Part shown: positions 1 through 8,762 of the stretch, piece after piece | Numbering within the stretch: the first letter of the stretch is position 1 | Layout of the letters: every line of letters begins with the position of its first letter | Source of the DNA: Geothrix sp. | Lineage (GTDB): Bacteria; Acidobacteriota; Holophagae; Holophagales; Holophagaceae | DNA: 64,000 nucleotides | Direction: 5' to 3' | NCBI GenBank assembly: GCA_019449415.1 | Contig: JAGRPP010000011.1 | Location: 1 to 64,000, forward strand | Notes under the pieces: generated by a model | What the model was told of the DNA's origin: nothing | The model's database searches: none | What the model saw: the letters and a program-made list of their open reading frames with translations, nothing else | Made by a program: the position numbers and the translations under genes

Positions 1-1
1 C

Positions 2-1261
2 CCCGCCAAGACCTGGCTGGAGAGCGCCCACCGCTTCGAGCAGATGCAGGTGGCCGACGACTACGGCATCGACGGCGTGGACGCCAAGGCCCTGAAGGCC
101 AACCTCGGCACCATCGTGAAGCGCAAGGGCCGCATCGTCCTCAAGAACGCCAAGGGCATCGAGTTCCTCATGAAGAAGAACAAGGTGACGGTGCTCAAGG
201 GTTTCGGCAAATTGCTGGGCGGCGGCAAGGTGGAGGTGGCGGGCGAAGTCCACGAGGCCAAGCGCATCATCCTGGCCACGGGCTCGGCCCCCAAGCCCAT
301 CCCCGGCCTGGAGACGGATGGCGTCCGGGTGCTCAACAGCGACCACATCCTGGACCTCACCGAGCTGCCGAGCCACCTGGTGATCCTGGGCGCCGGGGCC
401 ATCGGCGTGGAGTTCGCCTCGGTGTTCAGCCGCCTGGGCTCCAAGGTCACCCTGGTCGAGTTCATGGACACGATCCTGCCGCTCGAAGACGAGGAGATCG
501 GCGTCGAGCTGGCCAAGATCTTCCGCAAGACCTACAAGATGGATGTGCGCACCAAGACCAAGATCACCCGCATCGAGAAGCGCGATGATGGCGTGGTGTG
601 CTTCCTCGAAGGCGAGACGCCCGGCGAGGTGGTGGGCAGCCACCTGCTGGTGGCCGTGGGCCGCGCGCCCATGGTGGAGGGCATCGGCCTGGAGAAGACC
701 AAGGCGCAGGTGGACCGCGGCTGCGTCGTCATCGACAAGTTCATGCAGACCGGCGAGCTCGGCCTCTACGCCATCGGTGACATCGTGCGCACGCCCTGGC
801 TGGCTCATGTGGCCAGCGACGAGGGCATCGTGGCCGCCGAGCACGCCGCCCAAAGCCTGGGCAAGGATGTGCATCCCCACCCCGTGCGCTACGACCGCTT
901 CCCCGCCTGCACCTACTGCGATCCCGAAGTGGGCACCATCGGCCTCAACGAGAAGGCCGCCAAGGCCAAGGGCTACGAGGTGCAGGTGGGCACCTTCCCC
1001 TTCGCGCCCATGGCCAAGGCCAACATCGTGGGCGAGCCCCACGGCTTCATCAAGATCGTGGCCGACAAGAAGTACGGTGAGATCCTCGGCATCCACATCC
1101 TGGGTCCCAAGGCCACCGAGCTGGTGGCCTCCAGCGTGGCCCTCATGGGCGGCGAGTTCACGGTGGACGAGCTGATCAACACCATGTATCCCCACCCCAG
1201 CCTCAACGAAGTGTTCCCCGAGGCGGCGCGGGCCGTCTACGGGCGTGCCCTGAACATGTAG
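2..1261 (+). CDS. lpdA: Dihydrolipoyl dehydrogenase (E3), 5'-truncated by window edge
   Basis: FAD-dependent E3 component that reoxidises the lipoyl groups of 2-oxoacid dehydrogenase complexes using NAD+ (cytoplasm). The gene is cut by the window edge: the frame is already open at base 2 and reads PAKTWLESAH, which in this family directly follows the redox-active CxxxxC disulfide, so about 45-50 N-terminal residues lie outside. Visible are the NAD-binding GAGAIGVEFA motif, the FAD-binding YAIGDI motif, and the C-terminal HPHPSLNE box with the catalytic His-Glu pair. Nothing in the fragment looks broken. No E1 or E2 gene is in view, so the complex it serves cannot be told. Confidence 0.95.
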   Translation, partial: PAKTWLESAHRFEQMQVADDYGIDGVDAKALKANLGTIVKRKGRIVLKNAKGIEFLMKKNKVTVLKGFGKLLGGGKVEVAGEVHEAKRIILATGSAPKPIPGLETDGVRVLNSDHILDLTELPSHLVILGAGAIGVEFASVFSRLGSKVTLVEFMDTILPLEDEEIGVELAKIFRKTYKMDVRTKTKITRIEKRDDGVVCFLEGETPGEVVGSHLLVAVGRAPMVEGIGLEKTKAQVDRGCVVIDKFMQTGELGLYAIGDIVRTPWLAHVASDEGIVAAEHAAQSLGKDVHPHPVRYDRFPACTYCDPEVGTIGLNEKAAKAKGYEVQVGTFPFAPMAKANIVGEPHGFIKIVADKKYGEILGIHILGPKATELVASSVALMGGEFTVDELINTMYPHPSLNEVFPEAARAVYGRALNM

Positions 1262-1432
1262 GGTTGAGCGCGGAAGACCTGCCGGGTCTCTGCCTGCCGG
1301 GGCCCGGTCGGGAATCGGCCGGGGCAGGTAGTCCTTTATACCTAGAATTCCCTGCATCATTGGGTGGGACTCCCCATGGGTTGGAAAGGGATGAGCTCGT
1401 AACTTAAGGCTCCATCCCCCGAGGAGGCTGTC

Positions 1433-3223
1433 GTGAATATGCCTCAACCCCAATCCATTCTCCGGACCGCCCTGCTCGTGGCAGGCCTTGCCGCGGGACC
1501 CTTGGCCGTCCCCCTGAGGGCGGAGCCCCCCATGCTGGGGGTCAGTCCCGTCCTGACCAAGTATGTGGATCCTCTGCCGGTTCCCCCCGCCGCAACACCC
1601 AAATTCGTGCGCGGGTTCTCGGAGCGGGCGGATTTCTACGAGATCGCCATGACCCAGCACCAGCACCAGTTCCACTCGGAACTCGGGCCGGCGACCGTGT
1701 GGACCTACGGCATGAAGGGCCAGCCCGGCGTCTACCTGGGGCCCACGATCGTGGCCCACAAGGATCGCCCGGTGATCGTGAAGTGGATCAACCAGCTTCC
1801 CAATGACCCGAACACCTTCCCGCTCAAGGACTCCATCGACCCGACGATCATGGGCGCGGACCTGCCGACCGGCCGTGCCATCCCCCACCTTCACGGCGGC
1901 AAGACCGCGGCCCGCTTCGACGGCACCCCCGGCCAGTGGTGGACCGCCTCGGGACAGAAGGGACCGGATTTCGTCACGGACACCTTCACCTACACGAACG
2001 AGCAGCCCGCAGCCCTCCTCTGGTACCACGACCATTCCATGGGCGCCACCCGGTTCAACCCCTACCTGGGGCTTGCGGCGGCGTACCTGATCTTCGACAA
2101 GGTCGATACGGGGACGACCATCAACGGCCAGAAGGTCCCCTCCGGCAACTACCACCTTCCGATCGTCCTCCAGGACAAGGTCTTCAACGGGGACGGCACG
2201 CTGTTCTATCCCACCCAGGGCAACAACTCCGTCCACCCGATCTGGGTGCCCGAATTCTTCGGCGACACCCCCGTGATCAACGGCAAGGCCTACCCGCGCC
2301 TGGATGCCGAGCCGCGGCGCTACCGGCTCCGGCTCCTGAACGGCTCCCAGGCCCGCTTCTACGACCTGACCTTCGACCACGACGGAACCGCGCTGCCCTT
2401 CCATGTGATCGGCTCCGAGCAGGGCCTGCTGCCCGCGGCGGTCCCGAAGACCAACCTGCTGATCGCGCCCGGCGAGCGCTTCGATGTCATCGTGGATTTC
2501 ACAGGCCTCCCGCTGGGCACCAAGATCACGGTGAAGAACTCGGCCCTGGCGCCCTATCCCGACGGCGGGATGTCCGACATCCCGGAGCTGATGCAGATCG
2601 CGATCAACACCCCGCTGGCGGGCGCTGATCTCAGCGTACCCGCGGCTGCCCTGAAGCTGCCGGCGGTTCCCCGCCTGATTCCCACCCCCCACCTGGCCCA
2701 CCGGGAAGTGGTGGGGGAGGAGACCGCCGATCCCGCCACGGACACGCCAGTCGGGGTGAAGTTCAACGGCTACGGCTCCATGGATCCGACCACTGATTTC
2801 ATCAAGGCGGGATCGACGGAAACCTGGGAGTGGATCAACCTCACCGGGGACGCGCACCCCATGCACATCCACCTGGTGTCCTTCCAGGTCCTGGACCGCC
2901 AGCCCTTCGATGTGGATGGCTACGAGGCCGCCTGGGATGCCTATCTGGCCTCGGGACGCCTGCCCGCCCTGAAGCCGGCCCTCAGCACCTTCCTCACCCT
3001 GGGCCCGCCCATCCCGCCGGCTCCCGAGGAGATGGGCGGCAAGGACACCGTGAAGGCCTACCCGGGTTTCGTCACGAGGGTCCGGGCCAAGTTCGACCTC
3101 CCCTGGACTTCGGCGCTGGATATGGATTTCAGGACCCGGTCCTTCGGCACCTATGTGTACCACTGCCACATCCTCGAGCATGAGGAGAACGACATGATGC
3201 GGCCGTTCGAGATCACCTTCTGA
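1433..3223 (+). CDS. Exported multicopper oxidase (CotA/bilirubin-oxidase-like)
   Basis: Multicopper oxidase that couples one-electron oxidation of a substrate (metal or phenolic; not predictable) to reduction of O2 to water, probably in the periplasm. The start is GTG 1433, six bases after GAGGAGG (1421-1427). Residues 1-30 look like a Sec signal peptide ending LRA. Copper ligands are visible in order: HLH at 152-154, WYHDH at 197-201, HPMHIH near 475, and the C-terminal HCHILEH block at 577-583 with the axial Met588 of the type 1 site. At 596 residues it is full length for three-cupredoxin-domain enzymes of the CotA type. The 171 bases upstream hold an AT-rich patch near 1333-1350 that may be its promoter. 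It stands alone, with a strong hairpin after it. Confidence 0.9.
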   Translation: MNMPQPQSILRTALLVAGLAAGPLAVPLRAEPPMLGVSPVLTKYVDPLPVPPAATPKFVRGFSERADFYEIAMTQHQHQFHSELGPATVWTYGMKGQPGVYLGPTIVAHKDRPVIVKWINQLPNDPNTFPLKDSIDPTIMGADLPTGRAIPHLHGGKTAARFDGTPGQWWTASGQKGPDFVTDTFTYTNEQPAALLWYHDHSMGATRFNPYLGLAAAYLIFDKVDTGTTINGQKVPSGNYHLPIVLQDKVFNGDGTLFYPTQGNNSVHPIWVPEFFGDTPVINGKAYPRLDAEPRRYRLRLLNGSQARFYDLTFDHDGTALPFHVIGSEQGLLPAAVPKTNLLIAPGERFDVIVDFTGLPLGTKITVKNSALAPYPDGGMSDIPELMQIAINTPLAGADLSVPAAALKLPAVPRLIPTPHLAHREVVGEETADPATDTPVGVKFNGYGSMDPTTDFIKAGSTETWEWINLTGDAHPMHIHLVSFQVLDRQPFDVDGYEAAWDAYLASGRLPALKPALSTFLTLGPPIPPAPEEMGGKDTVKAYPGFVTRVRAKFDLPWTSALDMDFRTRSFGTYVYHCHILEHEENDMMRPFEITF

Positions 3224-3238
3224 GATCTCGAGGCTGAA

Positions 3239-3270
3239 GACCGGGGGGCCGCACCAGCGGCCCTCCGGTC
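3239..3270. terminator. Hairpin between convergent genes
   Basis: Arms 3239-3252 and 3257-3270 pair over 14 bp with one G-U, around loop ACCA. It lies 15 bases after the oxidase stop and before the convergent 3317-4138 gene. No T-run follows on either strand, so terminator function is inferred from position and stem strength. Confidence 0.6.
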
Positions 3271-3316
3271 GTTCGGGGAGGGGCGGGCCCAGGGGCTGCG
3301 CCCGTCGATCAGACCC

Positions 3317-4138
3317 TCAGCACCGCGCACAGAAATGGGGCGGCGCGGGCAGCTGCGCCAGCCGCTCGAAGGCCAGCTCCCAGGCCCCCACGGGCCCGCG
3401 GAAGGCGGTGGCCTCCGGCGTGAGGCTGCGCAGTGCAAGCAGCGGGGCGGGGTCTCCCGGCAGGGGCAGGACGGGGATGGGCTGGCCCAGGGCCGTCCGC
3501 AGCGCGGACCGGAGGGCCTCGGTGAGCGGCGTGGATTCCGGCAGCACCAGGGGTGGCACGCGGAGCTCCGCTCCGGCGGGCACGGGCACGCCGGACCAAA
3601 GGTCCACCTCGAAGCCGCCGTGCTCGGCGTGATCCGGCGCCTCGCGCCACTCCGGCCGCCGGAAGGTCATCTTGCGGCGGGCCTTGTCCCAGTCCGGCAG
3701 GAAGAGCTTCAGCTCCGCCTTTTCCAGGGGGCCCATGGGGGCCTTTTCCAGGGCCACCGGGACGGGCCGCGCCAGACGGCCCGGCAGGCGCCGCACGAGC
3801 ATGGGCTTTCCCGCCAGCCAGGGCAGGCCCGCGTCGAGGGCGCAGACCAGGGCGCCCAGGCGGCGACGGTGGAGGGCCAGGGCCACCGCCAGGTCCGACA
3901 CCCCCTGGTCTGAATCCGACAGCAGGAGCAGGCCGAGGACATTCAGGGCCACGCCCCGGGCCTGGACGACATCCGCCGCCTCCAGCGGCTCCCGCAGATC
4001 GGCCGCCGACCGCCCCAGCACCAGGACCTGGGGCAGGCCGTGGCCCTGGATCCGCTCCGCCAGGACGAGACTCCCTCCCGGGATGGTGAGCAGGGACCCG
4101 CCCAGGTCGGCGGCGAGTTGCAGGGCCTGGGGGTTCAT
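3317..4138 (-). CDS. Uncharacterised 273-aa protein, third gene of SPFH operon
   Basis: I do not recognise this family. The 273-residue product is soluble-looking and rich in Leu/Pro/Ala, with no convincing signal peptide or membrane segment. The N-terminal half has alternating hydrophobic stretches ([36 protein letters not shown]) suggesting an alpha/beta fold. The middle contains a charged patch ([19 protein letters not shown]), and the protein ends in CARC. Its ATG overlaps the stop of the small ribbon-helix-helix gene by four bases (4135-4138), so the two are almost certainly translationally coupled and co-transcribed with the SPFH gene. A longer overlapping frame on the same strand is low-complexity Pro/Gly/Arg shadow and was discarded. 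Confidence 0.7.
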   Translation of the reverse strand: MNPQALQLAADLGGSLLTIPGGSLVLAERIQGHGLPQVLVLGRSAADLREPLEAADVVQARGVALNVLGLLLLSDSDQGVSDLAVALALHRRRLGALVCALDAGLPWLAGKPMLVRRLPGRLARPVPVALEKAPMGPLEKAELKLFLPDWDKARRKMTFRRPEWREAPDHAEHGGFEVDLWSGVPVPAGAELRVPPLVLPESTPLTEALRSALRTALGQPIPVLPLPGDPAPLLALRSLTPEATAFRGPVGAWELAFERLAQLPAPPHFCARC

Positions 4139-4314
4139 TCGGGGGCCTTTGGGGGGGGCTTCTCGGGGCCGAGGCGCCCCTCCCGCTGGAGGGCCTGCCG
4201 CAGCAGGAATTCGATGTGTCCGTTGAGACTCCGCAGATCCTCGCTGGCCCAGCTCTGCAGCTTGGCCAGCAGCTCCGGATCCATCCGGAGGAGGAAGGGT
4301 TTGCGTTCGGCCAC
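4135..4314 (-). CDS. Small Arc-like ribbon-helix-helix DNA-binding protein (59 aa)
   Basis: A 59-residue protein starting at GTG 4314 and beginning [20 protein letters not shown]. The short basic strand (KPFLLRMD) followed by two helices and the [14 protein letters not shown] segment is the Arc/CopG ribbon-helix-helix pattern, in which the strand reads operator DNA as a dimer; Arc-family members of this type usually repress their own operon. The C-terminal tail is Pro/Lys-rich. It sits 9 bases after the SPFH stop, where TGAGGT gives a ribosome site, and its stop overlaps the next start (ATGA). A plausible target is the imperfect palindrome at 5218-5236 in front of the operon. The fold call is from motif reading only. 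Confidence 0.75.
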   Translation of the reverse strand: MAERKPFLLRMDPELLAKLQSWASEDLRSLNGHIEFLLRQALQREGRLGPEKPPPKAPE

Positions 4315-4323
4315 TTCGAAACC

Positions 4324-5193
4324 TCAGTGGTACAGAGTGCCCGCATTCACCACGGGATTGGCCGCGCGCTCGCTGCAGAGCACCACCAGCAGGTTGGACA
4401 CCATGGCGGCCTTGCGCTCTTCATCGAGGCGCACGGTGCCTTTCTGCTCGAGCAGTTCCAGGGCCATCTCGACCATGCCCACGGCCCCCTCCACGATCTT
4501 CTGGCGGGCGGCGATGATGGCCGAGGCCTGCTGGCGCTGCAGCATGGCCTGGGCGATCTCCGGCGCGTAGGCCAGGTGGCTGATGCGGGCGTCCTGCACC
4601 TCGACGCCGGCCTGCGAAAGGACGCGCTGGAGTTCCTGCTTCAGCTTGGCGGCCACTTCGTCCATGCTGCCGCGCAGGGAGCGTTGCCCTTCCTCGTGCG
4701 CATCGTAGGGGAAGTGGGAGGCCAGGGCGCGCAGCGCCGCCTCGCTCTGGACCGTCACATACTTCTCGCAGTCCTCCACCTCGAACAGGGCCTCCGCCGT
4801 GTCCACCACCCGCCAGACGACGATGGCGGCGATCTCCACGGGGTTGCCGTCCAGGTCGTTCACCTTCAGGCGCTGGCTCTCGAAGCTGCGCACCTTGGTG
4901 CTGATCTTCCGCTTGGTGAGGAAGGGATTGGCCCAGGCCATGCCCGCCGAGCGCACGGTGCCGCGGTAGGCTCCGAACAGCTGCAGGGCGGCCGCTTCGT
5001 TGGGGTTCACCACGAACAGGCCCGTCAGGACGAAGAGGCCGAGCACCAGCACGGGCACGGTGTAGAAAAAGCGGCCGGGATCGTTCTGCAGGCCGCCCTG
5101 GATCGTCAGGGCCAGGGCCCCCAGGACCACCAGCAAATCCAGCAGCAGGATGGGCAGGCCGGGAAAGGCAAATGCCGGGCGTTCCTTGAGCAT
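4324..5193 (-). CDS. SPFH/Band 7 (stomatin-like) membrane protein
   Basis: SPFH-domain protein of the stomatin/slipin group: membrane-anchored scaffolds that oligomerise in the inner membrane and organise or protect membrane domains. About 289 residues. Two hydrophobic segments lie near residues 12-33 and 41-62, followed by [19 protein letters not shown], the typical entry to the Band 7 domain, and a helical Ala/Glu/Gln-rich C-terminal region ([21 protein letters not shown]) typical of SPFH oligomerisation. ATG 5193 is chosen over an upstream TTG because GGAGG lies five bases before it. It is first of three minus-strand genes, followed by a ribbon-helix-helix regulator and an unknown protein, and faces away from the SDR gene. 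Confidence 0.88.
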   Translation of the reverse strand: MLKERPAFAFPGLPILLLDLLVVLGALALTIQGGLQNDPGRFFYTVPVLVLGLFVLTGLFVVNPNEAAALQLFGAYRGTVRSAGMAWANPFLTKRKISTKVRSFESQRLKVNDLDGNPVEIAAIVVWRVVDTAEALFEVEDCEKYVTVQSEAALRALASHFPYDAHEEGQRSLRGSMDEVAAKLKQELQRVLSQAGVEVQDARISHLAYAPEIAQAMLQRQQASAIIAARQKIVEGAVGMVEMALELLEQKGTVRLDEERKAAMVSNLLVVLCSERAANPVVNAGTLYH

Positions 5194-5217
5194 GGGGTCC
5201 TCCAAGAGCGCTCAATG

Positions 5218-5236
5218 TGATATCATATTGGTATCG
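5218..5236. promoter_or_regulatory. Candidate operator/promoter of the SPFH operon
   Basis: TGATATCATATTGGTATCG is an imperfect palindrome with GATA...TATC half-sites. It starts 24 bases upstream of the SPFH start codon and directly abuts a perfect -35 hexamer TTGACA on the minus strand (5242-5237), so a bound dimer would cover the promoter spacer. The patch is AT-rich in a GC-rich region. Use by the operon's own ribbon-helix-helix protein is inference. Confidence 0.45.
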
Positions 5237-5329
5237 TGTCAAGCCCTGCTCTGGAACCCGGTCCCCTTCCTTCCGGCCCGGAGGCCGCAACCCTCCCGTC
5301 CGCCTATGCTGGGAGATCAGGAGGACGAC

Positions 5330-6118
5330 ATGGATCTGGGCATTCGCGGCAAGGTGGCCATGGTGGCGGCGGGCAGCAAGGGACTGGGCCGGGCCGCGGC
5401 CCTGGCGCTGGGAGCCGAGGGCTGCGCCGTGTCGATCTGCGGACGCAGCGCCGAGGCCCTGCAGGCGGTGAAGACCGAGCTGGAAGCGCTGGGGGTGCCT
5501 GCCCTGGCGGTGGTGGCCGATGTCGCCAAGGCTGAGGACCTGGCCCGGTGGCATCAGGCCACGGCCTCGGTCCTGGGCGCGGTGGACATCCTGGTCACCA
5601 ATACCGGCGGTCCCAAGGCGGCCACCTTCGAGGGGCTTTCCGATGCCGATTGGGCCGATGGGGTGGAGTCCACCCTCATGAACGCGGTGCGCATGACCCG
5701 CTTGGTGCTGCCCGGGATGAAGGCCCGGAAGTGGGGGCGCATCATCCACATCACCAGCCTGGTGGCCAAGCAGCCCTATCCTCTGCTCACCATCAGCTCC
5801 ACCCTGCGGGCGGGGCTGTCCGGCCTGACGCGCACCCTCGCCATGGAAACCGCCGCCGATGGCATCACCGTCAACGCCCTGCTCCCGGGCCACATCATGA
5901 CGGACCGGCAGCACCACCTGGCCGAGGTGAAATCCAAGGCCGAGGGCATCACCGTGTCCGAGCACTTCGCCCGCCAGGCCGCCGCCATCCCCGCGAAGCG
6001 CATCGGGGAACCTGCCGAGATCGGCGCCGTCATCGCCTTCCTGTGCAGCGGCCCCGCGAGCTATGTCACCGGCCAGAGCCTGCTGGTGGATGGAGGGCTG
6101 GTGCAAGGGACCTTCTGA
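5330..6118 (+). CDS. SDR-family oxidoreductase with atypical active site
   Basis: Short-chain dehydrogenase/reductase of 262 residues resembling 3-oxoacyl-ACP reductase FabG. Start ATG 5330 follows AGGAGG (5319-5325). The nucleotide motif is present as AGSKGLG near residue 15, with NTGGPK in place of NNAG and the usual C-terminal GQSLLVDGG. Where FabG-like enzymes carry YxxxK before AGL, this protein reads SSTLRAGL, so the catalytic Tyr and Lys are replaced by Ser and Arg while the upstream ITS serine is kept. It may therefore act on an unusual substrate or be a non-catalytic binder. It is transcribed away from the SPFH operon and ends at a strong bidirectional hairpin. The substrate is unknown. 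Confidence 0.85.
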   Translation: MDLGIRGKVAMVAAGSKGLGRAAALALGAEGCAVSICGRSAEALQAVKTELEALGVPALAVVADVAKAEDLARWHQATASVLGAVDILVTNTGGPKAATFEGLSDADWADGVESTLMNAVRMTRLVLPGMKARKWGRIIHITSLVAKQPYPLLTISSTLRAGLSGLTRTLAMETAADGITVNALLPGHIMTDRQHHLAEVKSKAEGITVSEHFARQAAAIPAKRIGEPAEIGAVIAFLCSGPASYVTGQSLLVDGGLVQGTF

Positions 6119-6126
6119 CGCAAAAA

Positions 6127-6146
6127 CGCCGGCCCGAAGGCCGGCG
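6127..6146. terminator. Bidirectional terminator
   Basis: An 8-bp perfect stem CGCCGGCC/GGCCGGCG with loop CGAA, preceded by AAAAA and followed by CTTT, lies between the convergent SDR and dipeptidase stops. It could stop transcription from both sides. Confidence 0.8.
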
Positions 6147-6166
6147 CTTTCGCGAAGGGGATGGGC

Positions 6167-7543
6167 TCAGCGCTTGATTCCGCTCACCGTCTCGAAGTAG
6201 TGGGCGAAGGCCGCCATGCCGCCGCTGGCCTGCTCCCAGTCGTAGTTCTCGTTGGGGGCGTGGTAGCCGTGGCTGGGGAGGCTGAGGCCCAGGAAGAACA
6301 CCTCGCAGCCCAGGATGTCCTCCATGGTCTTCACGGCACCGATGCTGCCGCCCTCGCGGGTGAAGGAGCAGGGCGCGTCGAAGGCGAAGCGGTAGGCATC
6401 CTTGATGGCTTCGGCGTAGGGGCCCGTGACATGGCCCTTGAAAGGCGCCAGGCCATGCTCCTCGTGGAACTGCACATCCGGGAAGTGCTTGGCCACGAAA
6501 GCCCGGATCAGGTCGATGGTCTTGTGCTCGTCCATGTCGGGCACCAGGCGGCAGCTCATCTTCACCTCGGCCCGGGGCGGCACGGCGCTCTTGATGCCGG
6601 GGCCCGTGTAGCCGCCCACCACGCCGTGGACTTCCATCGTGGGCCGGCCCCACACGCGCTTCATGACCTTGATGGGGTCCTCGGTGCGCATGCCGGTGAT
6701 CATGTGGTCCTTCTTGAAGGTCTCCACACTGAAGCCCGCGTGAGCCCACTCCTCCAGTTCCTGCTTGGAGGGCTTCACCACATCGTCGTAGAAACCGGGG
6801 ATCAGCACCTTGCCCGTCTCGCCGTCCATCATGGTGGCCACCACCTTGATGAGCTCGGCCAGGGGGTTGCGGGCCGCGCCGCCCACCACGCCGCTGTGCA
6901 GGTCGTGATCGGCGGTCTCCAGGGTCAGGCGGAAGCCCTTGAGGCCGCGCAGGCCCGCGGGGGTGCTGGGCTTGCCGCGGGTGATCCAGACCGTGTCGCT
7001 CACCACGATGGCATCGGTCTTCAGGCGGTCCTTGTGGCGGTTCAGGCCGCCCTCGAAGCTGGGAGATCCGATTTCCTCTTCCAGCTCCCACAGGAAGTGG
7101 ATGTTGAGAGGCACGCCCGCCCGCCGGGCGGCCAGGGCGCCGAAGAGGGCCGTCACCGCCGGACCTTTGTCGTCCGTGCTGCCGCGGCCGCGGTAGGTGT
7201 CGCCGTCCACGACGAACGAGAAGGGCTCCGCTGTCCACTCGGGCTCGTTGGCGGGCTGGACATCCATGTGGTTGTAGACGGTGATGGTGGACTGGCTGGG
7301 ATCCTCGCCGAACCAGCCGTGGATGAGCGGATTGCCGCTGGTCTCCAGGATCTCGGCCTTGCCGCCGTGCCGCTCGAAGAGGGCCCGGGCCGCCTCGGCG
7401 CAGCGCCGCACATCGCCCTGGCGGGCCGGGTCCGCGCTGATGGAGGGGATCTCCACCAGGGTTTTCAGCTCCGCCTCGAAAGCCGCGCGGCTTTCGCGGG
7501 CGAACTGGCCCAGGGCCTCGCGGGTGAGAAGGGAAGGATTCAT
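6167..7543 (-). CDS. M20-family dipeptidase
   Basis: Cytoplasmic zinc dipeptidase of the M20 family, 458 residues. Metal and catalytic residues are recognisable: NHMDVQPA (His and bridging Asp region), GRGSTDDKGP (bridging Asp), ELEEEIGSPSF (general-base Glu followed by a ligand Glu), VVSDT (ligand Asp) and the late SHGYHAPNE (ligand His). The lid/dimerisation domain occupies roughly residues 200-320. It lies just downstream of argC on the same strand but is separated by 88 bases that include an AT-rich patch, so it may have its own promoter. It probably works in peptide nutrition or turnover; a direct part in arginine synthesis is not indicated. Confidence 0.88.
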   Translation of the reverse strand: MNPSLLTREALGQFARESRAAFEAELKTLVEIPSISADPARQGDVRRCAEAARALFERHGGKAEILETSGNPLIHGWFGEDPSQSTITVYNHMDVQPANEPEWTAEPFSFVVDGDTYRGRGSTDDKGPAVTALFGALAARRAGVPLNIHFLWELEEEIGSPSFEGGLNRHKDRLKTDAIVVSDTVWITRGKPSTPAGLRGLKGFRLTLETADHDLHSGVVGGAARNPLAELIKVVATMMDGETGKVLIPGFYDDVVKPSKQELEEWAHAGFSVETFKKDHMITGMRTEDPIKVMKRVWGRPTMEVHGVVGGYTGPGIKSAVPPRAEVKMSCRLVPDMDEHKTIDLIRAFVAKHFPDVQFHEEHGLAPFKGHVTGPYAEAIKDAYRFAFDAPCSFTREGGSIGAVKTMEDILGCEVFFLGLSLPSHGYHAPNENYDWEQASGGMAAFAHYFETVSGIKR

Positions 7544-7631
7544 GGGTGCTCCGGAATAGGGATCCCATCATCCCACGGCCCGAAGTGTTGTCTATAAATG
7601 GACCTACGGGTCGCTCATCCCCTGCCCGTAG

Positions 7632-8630
7632 CTAGCCGGGGTAGCCGCCCGCCACCTTCAACCCCGTCCATTCCGGCAGGCCCAGGGCCAGGTTGAGGTT
7701 CTGCACGGCCTGGGCCGCCATGCCTTTGCCGAGGTTATCCAGGGCGACCATCACGGCGCCGTGGCCGTGGCGGGCGGCGACGCCGATGTCGGCGAAGGCG
7801 CTGCCGGTGGTGGCGGCCACGCGGGGGGACCCGTCCACCATCCGCACGAAGAAGCGGTCTCGGTAGAACGCCTCGTAGTGGGCCCGAAGGTCCCCGGCTT
7901 CCATACCCGCAGGAAGGGGGAATTGAAGGGTGGCGAAGATGCCGCGCACCATGGGCGCGCTCTGGGGGATGAAGCTGAGGGGGGCCTCCCAGCCTTCTGC
8001 CGCAAGGGTGCGCAGGACCTCGGCCTCGTGCTGGTGACCGAGCATCTTGTAGGCGCGGAAGTCGTTGGCGCGGGTGGGATGGTGGGTGGTGTCCGATGCG
8101 GCGGCGCCTGATCCCGAGGAACCCGTGGCGGCGGTGACGGCTACGAAGGCAGGCTTCCACCCGGCCAGCGGCAGCAGGGCCAGCTGCAGGGCCGTGGCGA
8201 AGCAGCCCGGGTTGGCGATGCGACGGGCGCCCTTCATGCGCTCTGGCTTCCAGTCCACCAGCCCGTAGGTCCAGGCGGGATCCAGGCGGAAATCCGCCGA
8301 GAGGTCGATGACCGTGAGCCGGTCCGTCAGTCCGTGGGCCTTCCATGCCACTTCGAGCTCGGACCACTGCTTGCCCAGTTCGCCGTGGGGCAGGGCGGAA
8401 AAGAGCACCGGATGCGGGCTCTTGGCCAAGGCCGCCCAGTCCGGCGCGGCCTCGAAGGTGCCCTCGACGAGCCCCCGCAGGTTCGGGTGCTGGGCGTGGA
8501 AGGGCTTGCCCGCATGGCTGCGGGCCGTGCCGTGGATCGTCGTCACGGCCGGGTGGAGGGAGAGCCAGCGCAACAGCTCCCCGCCGCCGTAGCCCGATGC
8601 GCCGAGAATCAGGACATCCACCGATTTCAT
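7632..8630 (-). CDS. argC: N-acetyl(acyl)-gamma-glutamyl-phosphate reductase
   Basis: NADPH-dependent reduction of N-acyl-glutamyl phosphate to the semialdehyde, third step of arginine synthesis. 332 residues. Seen: the N-terminal Rossmann GASGYGGGELLR, the ALPHGE segment, and NPGCFAT with the catalytic cysteine. Last gene of the minus-strand arginine operon, separated from the P-loop gene upstream by 132 bases that are mostly a CACAGATT-type repeat. Only a weak GAG-type ribosome site precedes ATG 8630. Whether its natural substrate carries acetyl or succinyl is open, because the operon's carbamoyltransferase is of the N-acylornithine type. Confidence 0.95.
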   Translation of the reverse strand: MKSVDVLILGASGYGGGELLRWLSLHPAVTTIHGTARSHAGKPFHAQHPNLRGLVEGTFEAAPDWAALAKSPHPVLFSALPHGELGKQWSELEVAWKAHGLTDRLTVIDLSADFRLDPAWTYGLVDWKPERMKGARRIANPGCFATALQLALLPLAGWKPAFVAVTAATGSSGSGAAASDTTHHPTRANDFRAYKMLGHQHEAEVLRTLAAEGWEAPLSFIPQSAPMVRGIFATLQFPLPAGMEAGDLRAHYEAFYRDRFFVRMVDGSPRVAATTGSAFADIGVAARHGHGAVMVALDNLGKGMAAQAVQNLNLALGLPEWTGLKVAGGYPG

Positions 8631-8646
8631 AGGAACTCGCAGGAAA

Positions 8647-8750
8647 AATGTTTATCCACAGATTTCACAGATTCACACAGATTGAAAAACAGAAACGAGG
8701 CCTTTGAATCTGTGAAATCTGTGGAATCCGTGGAATCTGTGGAATCTGTG
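8647..8750. repeat. Inverted/tandem CACAGATT repeat
   Basis: The right arm is five tandem 9-mers of the form GAATCTGTG (8706-8750; variants start AAA or contain CCG). The left arm (about 8650-8679) carries the complement, CCACAGATT, CACAGATT and CACACAGATT, so the whole can fold into a long slipped hairpin. It fills the argC/P-loop gene gap, has lower GC than its surroundings, and gives only low-complexity Ser/Asp/Glu/Val repeats if translated. Confidence 0.85.
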
Positions 8751-8762
8751 GACCGAAATTCC

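Noticed and set aside
3309-4346. 345-aa Pro/Gly/Arg-rich minus-strand frame
   Set aside because: Low-complexity shadow over two better-supported genes (3317-4138 and 4135-4314).
8706-8750. Possible CRISPR or coding Ser/Asp repeat
   Set aside because: Nine-base period with no spacers; the frames through it have no ribosome site or homology.
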